Of a DNA stretch of 64,000 nt, positions 40,376 through 47,644 are shown one piece after another (position 1 is the first letter of the stretch; every line of letters starts with the position of its first letter). The stretch is taken from positions 1 through 64,000 of IMG/VR virus record IMGVR_UViG_3300031616_000001; one strand, 5' to 3'. The position numbers and the translations under genes are program-made. The notes beneath the pieces were generated by a model that was not told the origin of the DNA, did not search any database, and saw nothing but the letters and a program-made list of their open reading frames with translations. This DNA comes from a virus.

Positions 40376-41038
40376 TTAGATCTCTTGAACCTCTGCGGTG
40401 AACATCCCGAACGAGCCCGGCGTCGTGCTGCCAGGTCGCCAATCGCAGAGCCCCTTATATTCGCCGGAGAAGCTCACGATCTCCTGGAGAACTCGCTTAG
40501 TGATCTGCTTGTCCCAGACGCTGATCGTTCCGGTCGCTGACCATCGATCGAAGCGGGGACGAACGCGAATGTGTTTGCTCTTGCCGATCTTGGCGCGCTT
40601 CACGAACAGGCTGAAGCCCATCGCAGCACATGCCACCTTGTGCTCGGCGAAATCTTGGACCTTCATCAGGTCTGCAATCGGCGCCCATAGCAGCGGCTGA
40701 CCGTCGATCAGAAGCGGCCAGTGCATGTCATCGACACGCATGCCACTCTGGGTCTGAGCTTTGAAAGTCTTGTTGCCGCGTCCGCCTGGCACGGGGACCA
40801 TGGCGCCGCCTTCCATCAGGCACCGCATCAGGTTGTCGACCGGAACAGTCACGAACTGTTCATCCTGGTAGCAGCTGCCGAGCCAACGCCACGCCGGTGT
40901 TCTGTCATCGCCAGCCTTGCTCGACTTTTGATTGGCGGCATCATCCTTCCATGCCGACATCCTGTCCGCCCAGTCGATATCATCAGAGTGCATCAGTAGC
41001 GGCGTCTTGCCTGTGATGGTCACTGAGAATTTCTTCAT
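40376..41038 (-). CDS. conserved phage protein flanked by pentamer modules
   Basis: 220 residues. KKFSVTITGKTPLLMHSDDI, DDRTPAWRWLGSCYQDEQFV, RCLMEGGAMVPVPGGRGNKT, and a C-terminal GLCDWRPGSTTPGSFGMF. Near-identical blocks are known to me from other phages, often near recombination genes, without function. The beta start 'xxxTITGxTPLLMH' and the Gly-rich 'GxFGxF' end recall RAMP-type RNA-binding folds, but that is a guess. The gene is the first one downstream of the 123-nt repeat modules and shares their direction. Confidence 0.65.
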   Translation of the reverse strand: MKKFSVTITGKTPLLMHSDDIDWADRMSAWKDDAANQKSSKAGDDRTPAWRWLGSCYQDEQFVTVPVDNLMRCLMEGGAMVPVPGGRGNKTFKAQTQSGMRVDDMHWPLLIDGQPLLWAPIADLMKVQDFAEHKVACAAMGFSLFVKRAKIGKSKHIRVRPRFDRWSATGTISVWDKQITKRVLQEIVSFSGEYKGLCDWRPGSTTPGSFGMFTAEVQEI

Positions 41039-41058
41039 CGCTTCCTCCTAGAGTTGAT

Positions 41059-41155
41059 CAATGCGCATTGCGCCCTTGCCACACCACACCTTGCCCGGCC
41101 GTGCCCAGCCCGGGCGAGCCATGCCAAGCCTTGGCTGGAGTGGTGCATTCGCACC
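41059..41155 (-). repeat. pentamer module 1 (hairpin - 14 pentamers - hairpin)
   Basis: Starts with the perfect palindrome CAATGCGCATTG, then 14 pentamers in phase from 41071 (CGCCC TTGCC ACACC ACACC and on, mostly NNGCC), then hairpin GGTGC-ATTC-GCACC. On the transcribed minus strand the run reads (GGCNN)n. A 26-nt spacer follows before module 2. Confidence 0.8.
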
Positions 41156-41181
41156 GGCAACCATCGCACGCGACGGAAGCC

Positions 41182-41278
41182 GCTGTGAACAGCCCTTGCC
41201 AAGCCTGACCGCGCCGCGCCCCGCCGTGCCGAGGCTTGCCATGCCATGTCAGGCCACGCCGCGCTAGTGCAACCGCAC
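41182..41278 (-). repeat. pentamer module 2
   Basis: Hairpin GCTGT-GA-ACAGC, then 14 pentamers in phase from 41196 (TTGCC AAGCC TGACC GCGCC and on), then hairpin GTGC-AACC-GCAC. Starts exactly 123 nt after module 1. The 26-nt spacer after it has the same length as the first one and shares positions with it on the minus strand (GCGG.TTC...CCGGTGCG..TGCAC). Confidence 0.8.
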
Positions 41279-41304
41279 CGGGATAACGGCAGAACCGCCA
41301 ACCC

Positions 41305-41382
41305 GCTGCGTTCGCAGCCCCTGCCAGGCCGAGCCGTGCCTTGCACTGCCACGGCGTGCCATGCCGCGCCACACCGAGTGGC
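41305..41382 (-). repeat. pentamer module 3
   Basis: Hairpin GCTGC-GTTC-GCAGC, then 11-12 pentamers (CTGCC AGGCC GAGCC GTGCC and on), then hairpin GCCAC-ACCGA-GTGGC. Starts exactly 123 nt after module 2 and ends 14 bp before the NinB-like stop codon. Shorter by about two pentamers. Confidence 0.75.
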
Positions 41383-41396
41383 ATCATGGAAGTAGT

Positions 41397-41945
41397 TCAA
41401 TGCGGGCTCCTGTGACGCGGCTTGGCCATATACCGAGCGCCTTCGCGCTCGCTCGGCTCGAACTCGAATGTCACGCCGTACTGCACGATCGCGTCGTCGA
41501 TGATCTGATCGGTCCAGATCGCGTACTTCTTCGGGCCCAGCGATTCGCTCGAGACATAGACCTTGTGCGGCGTGCGCTTCTTCGCCACGCGCCGCACGCC
41601 GGTCTTCTTGTCGACCACCTCGCCGCGGCGCATTTCCCAATGGAAGAGAAAGCGTTCGTTGTAGACGAGCTTCCACTGGTCGACGGGCCAGAGTTCAGTT
41701 TTTCCGGTCAGCTGACCCTTGCTGTCGAAGAGCGGAATGCGCACCTGATCGCTGATCTGCTTCAGCACGGCGCCGTGCAGAAACTTGCGCTGCTTGATCG
41801 TGATCGGATCCAGCGCCGGGCCCACCCGCAGCTCTACCTGTTCGCCGTTGTCGAGGAGGCATCGCGCATGAGTCATCGCAGCAATGAACTTCTCACGCGC
41901 TCCGGCTTCGGTCGCGATCACCACGAGGTAGATCTCGTCGTTCAT
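41397..41945 (-). CDS. NinB-like recombination protein
   Basis: 182 residues. VELRVGPALDPITIKQRKFL, HGAVLKQISDQVRIP and WPVDQWKLVYNERFLFHWEM follow the NinB (Orf) family, which in lambda binds ssDNA and replaces RecFOR functions. A tail EFEPSEREGARYMAKPRHRS is basic. Placed with Ref-like, exonuclease and RecT genes, which supports the call. Confidence 0.75.
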   Translation of the reverse strand: MNDEIYLVVIATEAGAREKFIAAMTHARCLLDNGEQVELRVGPALDPITIKQRKFLHGAVLKQISDQVRIPLFDSKGQLTGKTELWPVDQWKLVYNERFLFHWEMRRGEVVDKKTGVRRVAKKRTPHKVYVSSESLGPKKYAIWTDQIIDDAIVQYGVTFEFEPSEREGARYMAKPRHRSPH

Positions 41946-42235
41946 TCGGCCAGCCTCCGCAGCACGTCGGCCAGCAGATCGAACTCACTGCCGACACCCA
42001 AGGCAAGCATGAGCGGTGGCTTTGCCAGATGCACGGACGCGCGCGTCCCGTTGTGATGCATCTCGCACAGCGGAATGGTGAGGAAGTCGTCGCGCGCAAT
42101 CCGGCCCTCGCGGATGTGGTGTACCTGTGCCCCCGCGTGGCCGTAGCCGAGGCGATGGCAAACGATGCATCCGATTTCAGCGACGCGACCCATGTGGCGC
42201 GAGGCTGCGGCGGTGGCGGCGATCTTGCGGCGCAT
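41942..42235 (-). CDS. Ref-like HNH nuclease
   Basis: 97 residues. HMGRVAEIGCIVCHRLGYGH, AQVHHIREGRIARDDFLTIP and LCEMHHNGTRA give the C-x2-C...HH...H set of phage P1 Ref-type RecA-dependent nucleases. Ref cleaves DNA in RecA filament D-loops. Short length fits. Beside NinB and YqaJ. Confidence 0.75.
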   Translation of the reverse strand: MRRKIAATAAASRHMGRVAEIGCIVCHRLGYGHAGAQVHHIREGRIARDDFLTIPLCEMHHNGTRASVHLAKPPLMLALGVGSEFDLLADVLRRLAE

Positions 42236-42236
42236 C

Positions 42237-43136
42237 TCAGGCCTCTACGCCGAACTTCTTCGCCGCGGCGATGCGCAGTGCGGCGCGATCGTCTTCAGGC
42301 ATGTGAGCGATGCCATCGAGCAGCAGGTCGACCTCGGCCTGGTTGCGGGCCGTCGTGATGCGCTTGAAGAGGCGTTCGAACTCCGTGGGCTTCACGGCGG
42401 ACGGCGCGAACGCTGCGCGAACCGTAAGCGGCGCCGGCAGCGTGCGCCTTGCGATCTTCTGCAGCTTGGCGGGCATGTCTTCGACGGCCGCGAAGGGCGC
42501 GCGCAGGATGCGCTCGTACTCGTCGACCATGGCCTTGAACTCCATGAGATCGCTCTCGAGCTTTTCGATGAAGTCGTCGTCGCGGTAGATCCGCTTGCGC
42601 CAGAGTTGCTTGCCGGCTGGCGCCAGGGCAGGGCAGTACAGGCAGAAGTCCATCCACTGCCGACGGCTGATCCACAGGCCGCCCTGCACTTGATCGATGA
42701 CCATTGACGTGTCGCCGGTCGTCCAGATCTTGCGAAGCTTCAGCGGTGCCAGGAAGCACTTGTACTCAGCAGATCCATCGTCTTCGATGACACCGTCGAG
42801 GCTGCCGCCGAAGACCTCGTCGTCGGTCATGATGAAGCCGACGCGCTGCACGAACAGACCGATGTCGATCTCGTGCTCGTGCCGCGCGTCAGGCTCGAGC
42901 TCATGCCCGCGAGTCATGTACCACGTCTCGTAGTTCTCATCGAGCGGCTCGCCGCTGATGCGCTCGATGGCAATGCGGAACGCTTCGTCCTTGGCATCGC
43001 TGCTGTACTCACCGGCTTCATCACCACGCTTCAGCCGGGCGGACTCGCGCATCAGATGGAAGTTGGAGCACGTCAGCTTGCCGACGCGCGCCTGCTTCCA
43101 TGGCTTGCTGCCCTGCTCGCAGAGAACTTCTTTCAC
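42237..43136 (-). CDS. YqaJ-type phage exonuclease
   Basis: 299 residues. QGSKPWKQARVGKLTCSNFH at the start is the YqaJ/lambda-Exo beginning; GGSLDGVIEDDGSAEYKCFL carries the Asp and the Glu-x-Lys of the catalytic site; VQGGLWISRRQWMDFCLYCP gives the Gln motif. These 5'-3' exonucleases produce ssDNA for the annealing protein encoded immediately upstream. ATGA coupling with recT. Confidence 0.88.
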   Translation of the reverse strand: MKEVLCEQGSKPWKQARVGKLTCSNFHLMRESARLKRGDEAGEYSSDAKDEAFRIAIERISGEPLDENYETWYMTRGHELEPDARHEHEIDIGLFVQRVGFIMTDDEVFGGSLDGVIEDDGSAEYKCFLAPLKLRKIWTTGDTSMVIDQVQGGLWISRRQWMDFCLYCPALAPAGKQLWRKRIYRDDDFIEKLESDLMEFKAMVDEYERILRAPFAAVEDMPAKLQKIARRTLPAPLTVRAAFAPSAVKPTEFERLFKRITTARNQAEVDLLLDGIAHMPEDDRAALRIAAAKKFGVEA

Positions 43137-44296
43137 TTGGCCGCGCCCTTGCCTTCAGCCGCCTTGATGTCGCGCACGAAGTCGTCGTCGACTTCGCCTG
43201 TGCCGGGATCGGCGGCCTGCGCAGCCGTCTGAGGCGGCGGTGCATCGGCGGTGGTAGCGGCGGCCGGCGCAGGTGCGGACGCCGGAGCGTTGTCGACGGT
43301 GCGCTCGCGGTCGACGGCGACGGCCTTGTCCTTCAGGCGCTGGTGCTCACCGGCGAGCAGCCGGCGATTCTCTTGGCCGGTGCCGGCGAAGAACTTCTGA
43401 TAGGCGGCGACGCCCTTGTCAGCAGCGGTCTCGGCTGCCTTCAGGAGCGCATCGGGAATCTTCGGTCCGACGTCGTCGACCGGGCCCATGTCGCGCGGCG
43501 CGTTCATCTCCTGCAGGTCGTCGACCGTGTGCACGCCGAGCATGCACTGCGGCGCGTACATGCGCTGCCAGAGCTTCTGCGCGAGATAGAAGATCTGCTG
43601 CTGCGGGTTGGTCGTCCACAGCGTCGAGTTGCGCGTCAGCGCCTGCGCCATCAGCACCTCGAGGTACCGCGGCTCCTTCTCACCGGTGAGCGTCGTCCAC
43701 ACCTTGATGCCGAGGCCGACCTCGTCGGCGGGCTTCCAACCGGGCACCTTGTACTTCGCCGGATGGCCGTGATCGTCCTGCTTCTTCTTGCTCTCGCGCT
43801 CTTCGAAGCGGCCGTTGATCTTCGTCCAGTCGCCGAAGTATTCGATGTGCAGCGCCTCCTTGATGGCGCCCATGTTCTTCATCACGGCGCCGATGACCTG
43901 CGACTCGTAGCCGAGCTTGCCATTGATCATGTGCGTCTTCTCCGCGAGGCCGTAGAAGTCCAGGCCCCATCGGTCGGCGCGCATGGCGATCGCCGTGCAG
44001 TCGGCGGCGTTGCCCTTCAGGTGTGCCGGCAGCGTGGCATTGCCCTTCGACACGAACGAGCCGAAGTCCATGTAGGCCTTCATGGCGGCGGCGTTCGTGA
44101 TCTGCGAGAGGCCGAGGCTGGAGTTCTCGGTCATCGCGACGAGCGCCTGCTCGACGCGGGCCATCAGCCGCACGCCATCCGCGGTTGTCGCCAGCTCCGT
44201 CGACGAGCGCAGGTCGCGCAGCAGTTCGGGGATGCCGCCGGCGCTCGGCGCGATGGTCGCGGTGCTGATCTCGGTGCTCGTGTCTTGCGTCGTCAT
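43133..44296 (-). CDS. RecT-family single-strand annealing protein
   Basis: 387 residues from the ATG at 44296. Core: AIAMRADRWGLDFYGLAEKT, HMINGKLGYESQVIGAVMKN, then YLEVLMAQALTRNSTLWTTN and PQQQIFYLAQKLWQRMYAPQ. This is the RecT family signature. The C-terminal 90 residues are Ala/Pro-rich and acidic, typical of a disordered tail. It anneals complementary ssDNA made by the YqaJ exonuclease. Confidence 0.9.
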   Translation of the reverse strand: MTTQDTSTEISTATIAPSAGGIPELLRDLRSSTELATTADGVRLMARVEQALVAMTENSSLGLSQITNAAAMKAYMDFGSFVSKGNATLPAHLKGNAADCTAIAMRADRWGLDFYGLAEKTHMINGKLGYESQVIGAVMKNMGAIKEALHIEYFGDWTKINGRFEERESKKKQDDHGHPAKYKVPGWKPADEVGLGIKVWTTLTGEKEPRYLEVLMAQALTRNSTLWTTNPQQQIFYLAQKLWQRMYAPQCMLGVHTVDDLQEMNAPRDMGPVDDVGPKIPDALLKAAETAADKGVAAYQKFFAGTGQENRRLLAGEHQRLKDKAVAVDRERTVDNAPASAPAPAAATTADAPPPQTAAQAADPGTGEVDDDFVRDIKAAEGKGAAK

Positions 44297-44327
44297 GTCG
44301 GTCTTTCTTCGGCGTTCGCCGTGGTGG

Positions 44328-44573
44328 TCAGATCTTCTCGAGGAGGGCGAGCTCGACGCGCAGCTCGGCCGCGCGCTTCTCGTGGTGCTTGATGCGCTGC
44401 GGCAGACCATCGAATTCGGCCTTGAGGTGCGCGGTGTCGGACTCGGCGCTGGCGATCAGCTTGCGCACGTAGATGGCCTTGAACCAGGCGACGGTCTTCG
44501 CGGCGCCGAGACGGATCAGGTCGCCGGCGACGAGGTGCGGCGCCGAGCGCGTTGGGGTCAAGACGGCGCTCAT
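44328..44573 (-). CDS. helical hypothetical protein
   Basis: 81 residues. GDLIRLGAAKTVAWFKAIYV then AHLKAEFDGLPQRIKHHEKR and a coiled-coil end (ELRVELALLEKI). Overlaps the upstream gene by 4 bp; next to recT. No family recognised. Confidence 0.5.
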   Translation of the reverse strand: MSAVLTPTRSAPHLVAGDLIRLGAAKTVAWFKAIYVRKLIASAESDTAHLKAEFDGLPQRIKHHEKRAAELRVELALLEKI

Positions 44574-44812
44574 TGCGATCTCCCTGTTGCTTCGAGAAGC
44601 ACCGCGCGCATCTCCGTTTCCATCGCCAGGTCATCGCGGCGGTCGCCGCCGAGCGACTTGAAGTCGGGCTGATGCAGGCGCACCAGCGCGGCGACGGCGG
44701 CCCAGTGACAGGAGAAGGCGCCGATCACCTGCGGCTGCCGCATGTTGTTCGCGAGGATCACGCGCTTGCCCGACACGTAGGGCTGCGCTTCGCTGACGCC
44801 GCCGGGCTTCAC
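44570..44812 (-). CDS. small hypothetical protein
   Basis: 80 residues from a GTG overlapping the preceding stop (GCGTGA). Begins KPGGVSEAQPYVSGKRVILA, then a Trp/His helix IGAFSCHWAAVAALVRLHQP. No family recognised. Confidence 0.5.
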   Translation of the reverse strand: MKPGGVSEAQPYVSGKRVILANNMRQPQVIGAFSCHWAAVAALVRLHQPDFKSLGGDRRDDLAMETEMRAVLLEATGRSQ

Positions 44813-45036
44813 GCGGTTTGCCTCGCCGTTCTGATGCGCGCGTCGCGGTTGGCGCAGATCACCATGTCGGACGCTTGACCGATCGTGGCGTCGATGGCCT
44901 GGCGGCGGCGCTCGGCATTGGCCTGAGCGGTCTTCAGGCCTTCGGCGCTTCGCGCGCCTGCCAGGTCGGCCTGACGCAGGCGTGATTCCTCGGCGCCCCA
45001 GGCCAGCATCGCGTCGGCGTCCATGTCGCGGTACAT
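44809..45036 (-). CDS. small helical protein
   Basis: 75 residues. MYRDMDADAMLAWGAEESRL then a long helix GLKTAQANAERRRQAIDATI, Arg-rich end. TGATG junction at the start. Possibly coiled-coil. No family recognised. Confidence 0.5.
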   Translation of the reverse strand: MYRDMDADAMLAWGAEESRLRQADLAGARSAEGLKTAQANAERRRQAIDATIGQASDMVICANRDARIRTARQTA

Positions 45037-45380
45037 CACAGCCGAGACTCGTCCGCGGTGATGCAACGCGCGTCTGGGTCGTGTTGCGTGAAGAGTCCGC
45101 CGTCGACCACGATGACCGCTGCCGACGTCGGCGACTGAGGCGCGAAGGCCGCGCGGGCCGCACGCCTCAAGGCTTCGCAATGCTGATCCTGCGCGCTGGA
45201 ATCGGGGTCGCAGCACCCGCGCCCGTTGGGCATGGGCGTCGAAGAGCGGATGGCGTCGTCGGCGACGAACTGGATGAGGTTGTCCAGCGCGTCCTCGAAG
45301 GCTTCCTCGTGCGGGTTGACTGCCGGCGCCGGCGCGACGGGCAGACCACGTATATCGGCAGGTGTGTGCTGTGCTGTCAT
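45036..45380 (-). CDS. hypothetical protein (AQHTP start)
   Basis: 114 residues beginning MTAQHTPADIRGLPVAPAPA, then an acidic helix EAFEDALDNLIQFVADDAIR and Cys-containing region (GRGCCDPDSSAQDQHC). The same 'AQHTP' beginning is in the next protein, pointing to a related N-terminal tag. Confidence 0.5.
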   Translation of the reverse strand: MTAQHTPADIRGLPVAPAPAVNPHEEAFEDALDNLIQFVADDAIRSSTPMPNGRGCCDPDSSAQDQHCEALRRAARAAFAPQSPTSAAVIVVDGGLFTQHDPDARCITADESRL

Positions 45381-45679
45381 GACGTGGTCCCGGTTGCTTT
45401 GGCGATTGCGGCGCGAGCGGCCATCAAGCGCAAACGATCCTCATGGCGCTCCTGCTGCGTGGTGGGCGCACCAGCGCGGCAGTAGGCTTCGTCTAAACCC
45501 TGCAGCGCAGCCAGCAAATCAGGCGCGCCGGCTGCATCAAGTGCGGATTGCGCATCAGCGAGGTGCTCTTGCCCGTAGACCTTCCACGCGTCGTCGAAGT
45601 CAACGTTGCACTCATCTGCGGCTCGCTTGCACAAGGCTCGCGCTGCGGCGACAACCATCGGCGTGTGCTGCGCGTTCAT
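45377..45679 (-). CDS. hypothetical protein (AQHTP start)
   Basis: 100 residues beginning MNAQHTPMVVAAARALCKRA. Helical, with ALDAAGAPDLLAALQGLDEA and an Arg-rich end. The 'AQHTP...AAxxL' start is widespread in phage early proteins. Function unknown. Confidence 0.55.
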   Translation of the reverse strand: MNAQHTPMVVAAARALCKRAADECNVDFDDAWKVYGQEHLADAQSALDAAGAPDLLAALQGLDEAYCRAGAPTTQQERHEDRLRLMAARAAIAKATGTTS

Positions 45680-45996
45680 GCGGCGCGCCCGGTAGCCGCG
45701 ACGATGTCAGCAGCCGTGAGCCGCCGGCATTGCCCGATGTGTCGCGGCGGACCCATGGAGTCGCCGTGGCCAGCCCAGCCCCAATACATGCAGGCGTTCG
45801 GGTTGATCTCGGCGATCTGCCGGCGCAGCGCGTTGACTTGCGCGACGCGCCCCAACTCGCTGCGAAGATTCGGCCACTCGGTGATGGCGTTGATCTTGCG
45901 CCAGGTCTCGGCAAACGAGCCGCCGCGGCAGACCGCGAGCAGTTCGCGCTGCAGGTCGTCAACGGTGCGCGGCACCGGCGGTTGCTCCGCGCTCAC
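45676..45996 (-). CDS. hypothetical protein
   Basis: 106 residues from a GTG overlapping the previous stop. Two helices with Trp (AETWRKINAITEWPNLRSEL), then NPNACMYWGWAGHGDSMGPP, a Gly/His/Trp-rich turn. No family recognised. Confidence 0.5.
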   Translation of the reverse strand: MSAEQPPVPRTVDDLQRELLAVCRGGSFAETWRKINAITEWPNLRSELGRVAQVNALRRQIAEINPNACMYWGWAGHGDSMGPPRHIGQCRRLTAADIVAATGRAA

Positions 45997-46223
45997 AGCC
46001 CGAACCCCAGCTTCCAGCAGGCTGACGCCGCCGCGGCGACGCCGATCGCGGCGATCCACATCCACGGGAACCAGGTCGGATCAGGCTCGGCCACGCGCGC
46101 CGGCGCCGGCCGCGATGCCGTGGCGCCGATGTGATGCACGACGGCCGTGTGGAACTCGACGAGCGGCGGCAGCGGCGTGCCGGGCACGGCCGGCCGCAAG
46201 ACGAGGCGTGCGCCGGCCTTCAC
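45993..46223 (-). CDS. small C-terminally anchored membrane protein
   Basis: 76 residues. Hydrophobic C-terminal segment about 52-74 (WFPWMWIAAIGVAAAASACW). The rest is Pro/Arg-rich. Tail-anchored topology likely. Function unknown. Confidence 0.5.
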   Translation of the reverse strand: MKAGARLVLRPAVPGTPLPPLVEFHTAVVHHIGATASRPAPARVAEPDPTWFPWMWIAAIGVAAAASACWKLGFGL

Positions 46224-46357
46224 GACAGATCTCCGCGCTTGACGAAGAGCACGAGCGCCGCGGCCGCCGCGATGCCACCGTTCCAGGCGCTGCCCACGGA
46301 CAGCGCCGCGACGAGGTTGCCGGCGCCGAGCGCGCCGAGCCAGATCCGGTAGGTCAT
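46220..46357 (-). CDS. very small membrane protein
   Basis: 45 residues. MTYRIWLGALGAGNLVAALS followed by a second hydrophobic run GIAAAAALVLFVKRGDLS: two short segments or one helix hairpin. ATGA overlap at its start and GTGA-type overlap at its end show it lies in the coupled series. Confidence 0.5.
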   Translation of the reverse strand: MTYRIWLGALGAGNLVAALSVGSAWNGGIAAAAALVLFVKRGDLS

Positions 46358-46542
46358 GACTGCTCCTCGAAGTCGAGAGGGATGTCGCAGACGTCCTGTG
46401 TTTCCGCAGCTGGCGGCTCGCGCAGCACCAGCGCCAGCTCGGCGCGCACGCGGTCCTTTGCCACGGACTTGCGGAAGCTCTGGCTCACCGCGATGAGCCG
46501 CACCTGCGCGCCGGGATACAGAAAGGTGGGGGCGACGGTCAC
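46354..46542 (-). CDS. small hypothetical protein
   Basis: 62 residues. MTVAPTFLYPGAQVRLIAVS, a basic helix FRKSVAKDRVRAELALVLRE and an acidic end. No family recognised; coupled on both sides. Confidence 0.5.
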   Translation of the reverse strand: MTVAPTFLYPGAQVRLIAVSQSFRKSVAKDRVRAELALVLREPPAAETQDVCDIPLDFEEQS

Positions 46543-46811
46543 GACGCCGCCGGCTTGTTGCCTGCCGCCGGCGCAACGACATGCACCTGGTAGTCCGTGG
46601 GGGCGATGGAATTCCAGACGGCGAAGTCAGGATCCAGACGCTGCTGGGCTTCGCGCAGCGCCGCGCGTTCGGCGCGTCCCGCGCGGACGACGCGCATGTC
46701 TTCGCTGTAGTCGAAGGCCCAGTCGTGCGCCGTGAGTGCGGCGACGTAGGCCGCCTGCTGTTCATCGCTGACGGCCTGCCCGACGGGTACGCCCGGTGTG
46801 GTGTCTGTCAT
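46539..46811 (-). CDS. first gene of the leftward early operon
   Basis: 90 residues. Start at 46811, with SD GGAGG 8 bp upstream. MTDTTPGVPVGQAVSDEQQA then AYVAALTAHDWAFDYSEDMR and a helical middle. The 'HDWxFxYSDD' piece occurs in phage early proteins. Position next to the leftward promoter resembles lambda N, but composition does not suggest an antiterminator. Confidence 0.6.
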   Translation of the reverse strand: MTDTTPGVPVGQAVSDEQQAAYVAALTAHDWAFDYSEDMRVVRAGRAERAALREAQQRLDPDFAVWNSIAPTDYQVHVVAPAAGNKPAAS

Positions 46812-46853
46812 CTCGGTGTCCTCCGACACGTGATTTCGAATGGGTCTGAACGC

Positions 46854-46881
46854 ACTATAGCAGCGCAAAGCAAAAACGCAA
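46854..46881 (-). promoter_or_regulatory. leftward early promoter (pL-like)
   Basis: Minus strand: TTGCGT, 16-bp spacer, TATAGT. Predicted start near 46847, about 35 nt before the first early gene. The operator core at 46881-46889 abuts the -35, so repressor binding would block it. Confidence 0.65.
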
Positions 46882-46892
46882 GCATTGCTAAA
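46878..46892. promoter_or_regulatory. operator at the leftward promoter
   Basis: GCAAGCATTGCTAAA holds the exact palindromic core AGCATTGCT. It lies between the divergent secreted-protein gene and the leftward promoter. Confidence 0.65.
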
Positions 46893-46947
46893 TATCATTC
46901 CGTGGAGAATCGGGGCCCCCGACGCCAATCCACCTGGGAGACGCTCC

Positions 46948-47511
46948 ATGAAAGCACTCGTCGCCATTGCAGTGTTGTCCGCGGCATCCGCGCACGCTCA
47001 GCTGGCTTTCAAAGGTCTGCCGCTCGGTGTCGATCGACAGCAGCTGACGCAGCAGTTCCCATCGCTGCGATGCCAACAGGTACCGCCGCAGTTCAGTCGC
47101 CTCGGCGAGCAGCGCTGCACCAGCGCACCGTGCAACAGCGATGCATGCAGGGCCTCAGAGAAGGCCCTGGGTTCTTACGGCGGCATGCCGGCATGGGACA
47201 CCGGCTTTTCAGTCGTCGGCGGCCGCGTGGCGGCTTTCGATCTCGTCGTCAACGCGACATCGTATGAGGCCGTGCGCGAGGCATTGCGCGAAGTCCATGG
47301 CGCCGGCGAAGAGCAGGTCGTCGCCATGCAGACGGCCGGCGGCGCGAAGGTCAACGCGAGGCTGTGGACGGTGAAGACCGCCGACGGCAAGATCTCTCTG
47401 TACGAACGCGCCGTGAACTACGACACGGGCCGGGTGCAGGCAGAGACCACGGCGTTCACGCGGTGGTTGGAGGCTGCTCCGGCTTCGCGAAAAAACGCAC
47501 GTGATTTATGA
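46948..47511 (+). CDS. secreted protein opposite pL (candidate exclusion factor)
   Basis: 187 residues. Start at 46948 with SD GGGAG. Signal peptide MKALVAIAVLSAASAHAQ (cleavage after AHA). Mature part has 'FKGLPLGVDRQQLTQQFP', several Cys (CQQVPP, CTSAPCNSDACRA) likely forming disulphides in the periplasm, and DTGFSVVGGRVAAFDLVVNA. Lone gene divergent from the early operon and expressed from the immunity region: a usual place for lysogenic conversion and superinfection exclusion genes. No specific family named. Confidence 0.65.
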   Translation: MKALVAIAVLSAASAHAQLAFKGLPLGVDRQQLTQQFPSLRCQQVPPQFSRLGEQRCTSAPCNSDACRASEKALGSYGGMPAWDTGFSVVGGRVAAFDLVVNATSYEAVREALREVHGAGEEQVVAMQTAGGAKVNARLWTVKTADGKISLYERAVNYDTGRVQAETTAFTRWLEAAPASRKNARDL

Positions 47512-47644
47512 ACGTGCCTATACGGTGGTGGCGTGCATCACCAAAACGGGGCGCGTCATTGAGTCGGTGGATTCCCTCGAATTCCACCCTACCGATCGCA
47601 GCGACAAGCCGCTAAAGTGTTTCATTGAATTAAGGACGGTTTCA

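Noticed and set aside
40376-41038. Firm call of the 220-residue protein as a Cas7/RAMP protein
   Set aside because: Only a loose likeness of start and end motifs; kept as a hypothesis in the findings.
41059-41382. CRISPR array
   Set aside because: The period is 123 nt, repeated sequence is not identical between units, and no Cas gene is present.
41035-41676. Long minus-strand ORFs over the pentamer modules (for example 109 and 213 codons)
   Set aside because: Their sequence is only the translation of (GGCNN)n in different frames (WHGxARxGKA-like), present in more than one frame at once and without SD. The modules explain the openness.
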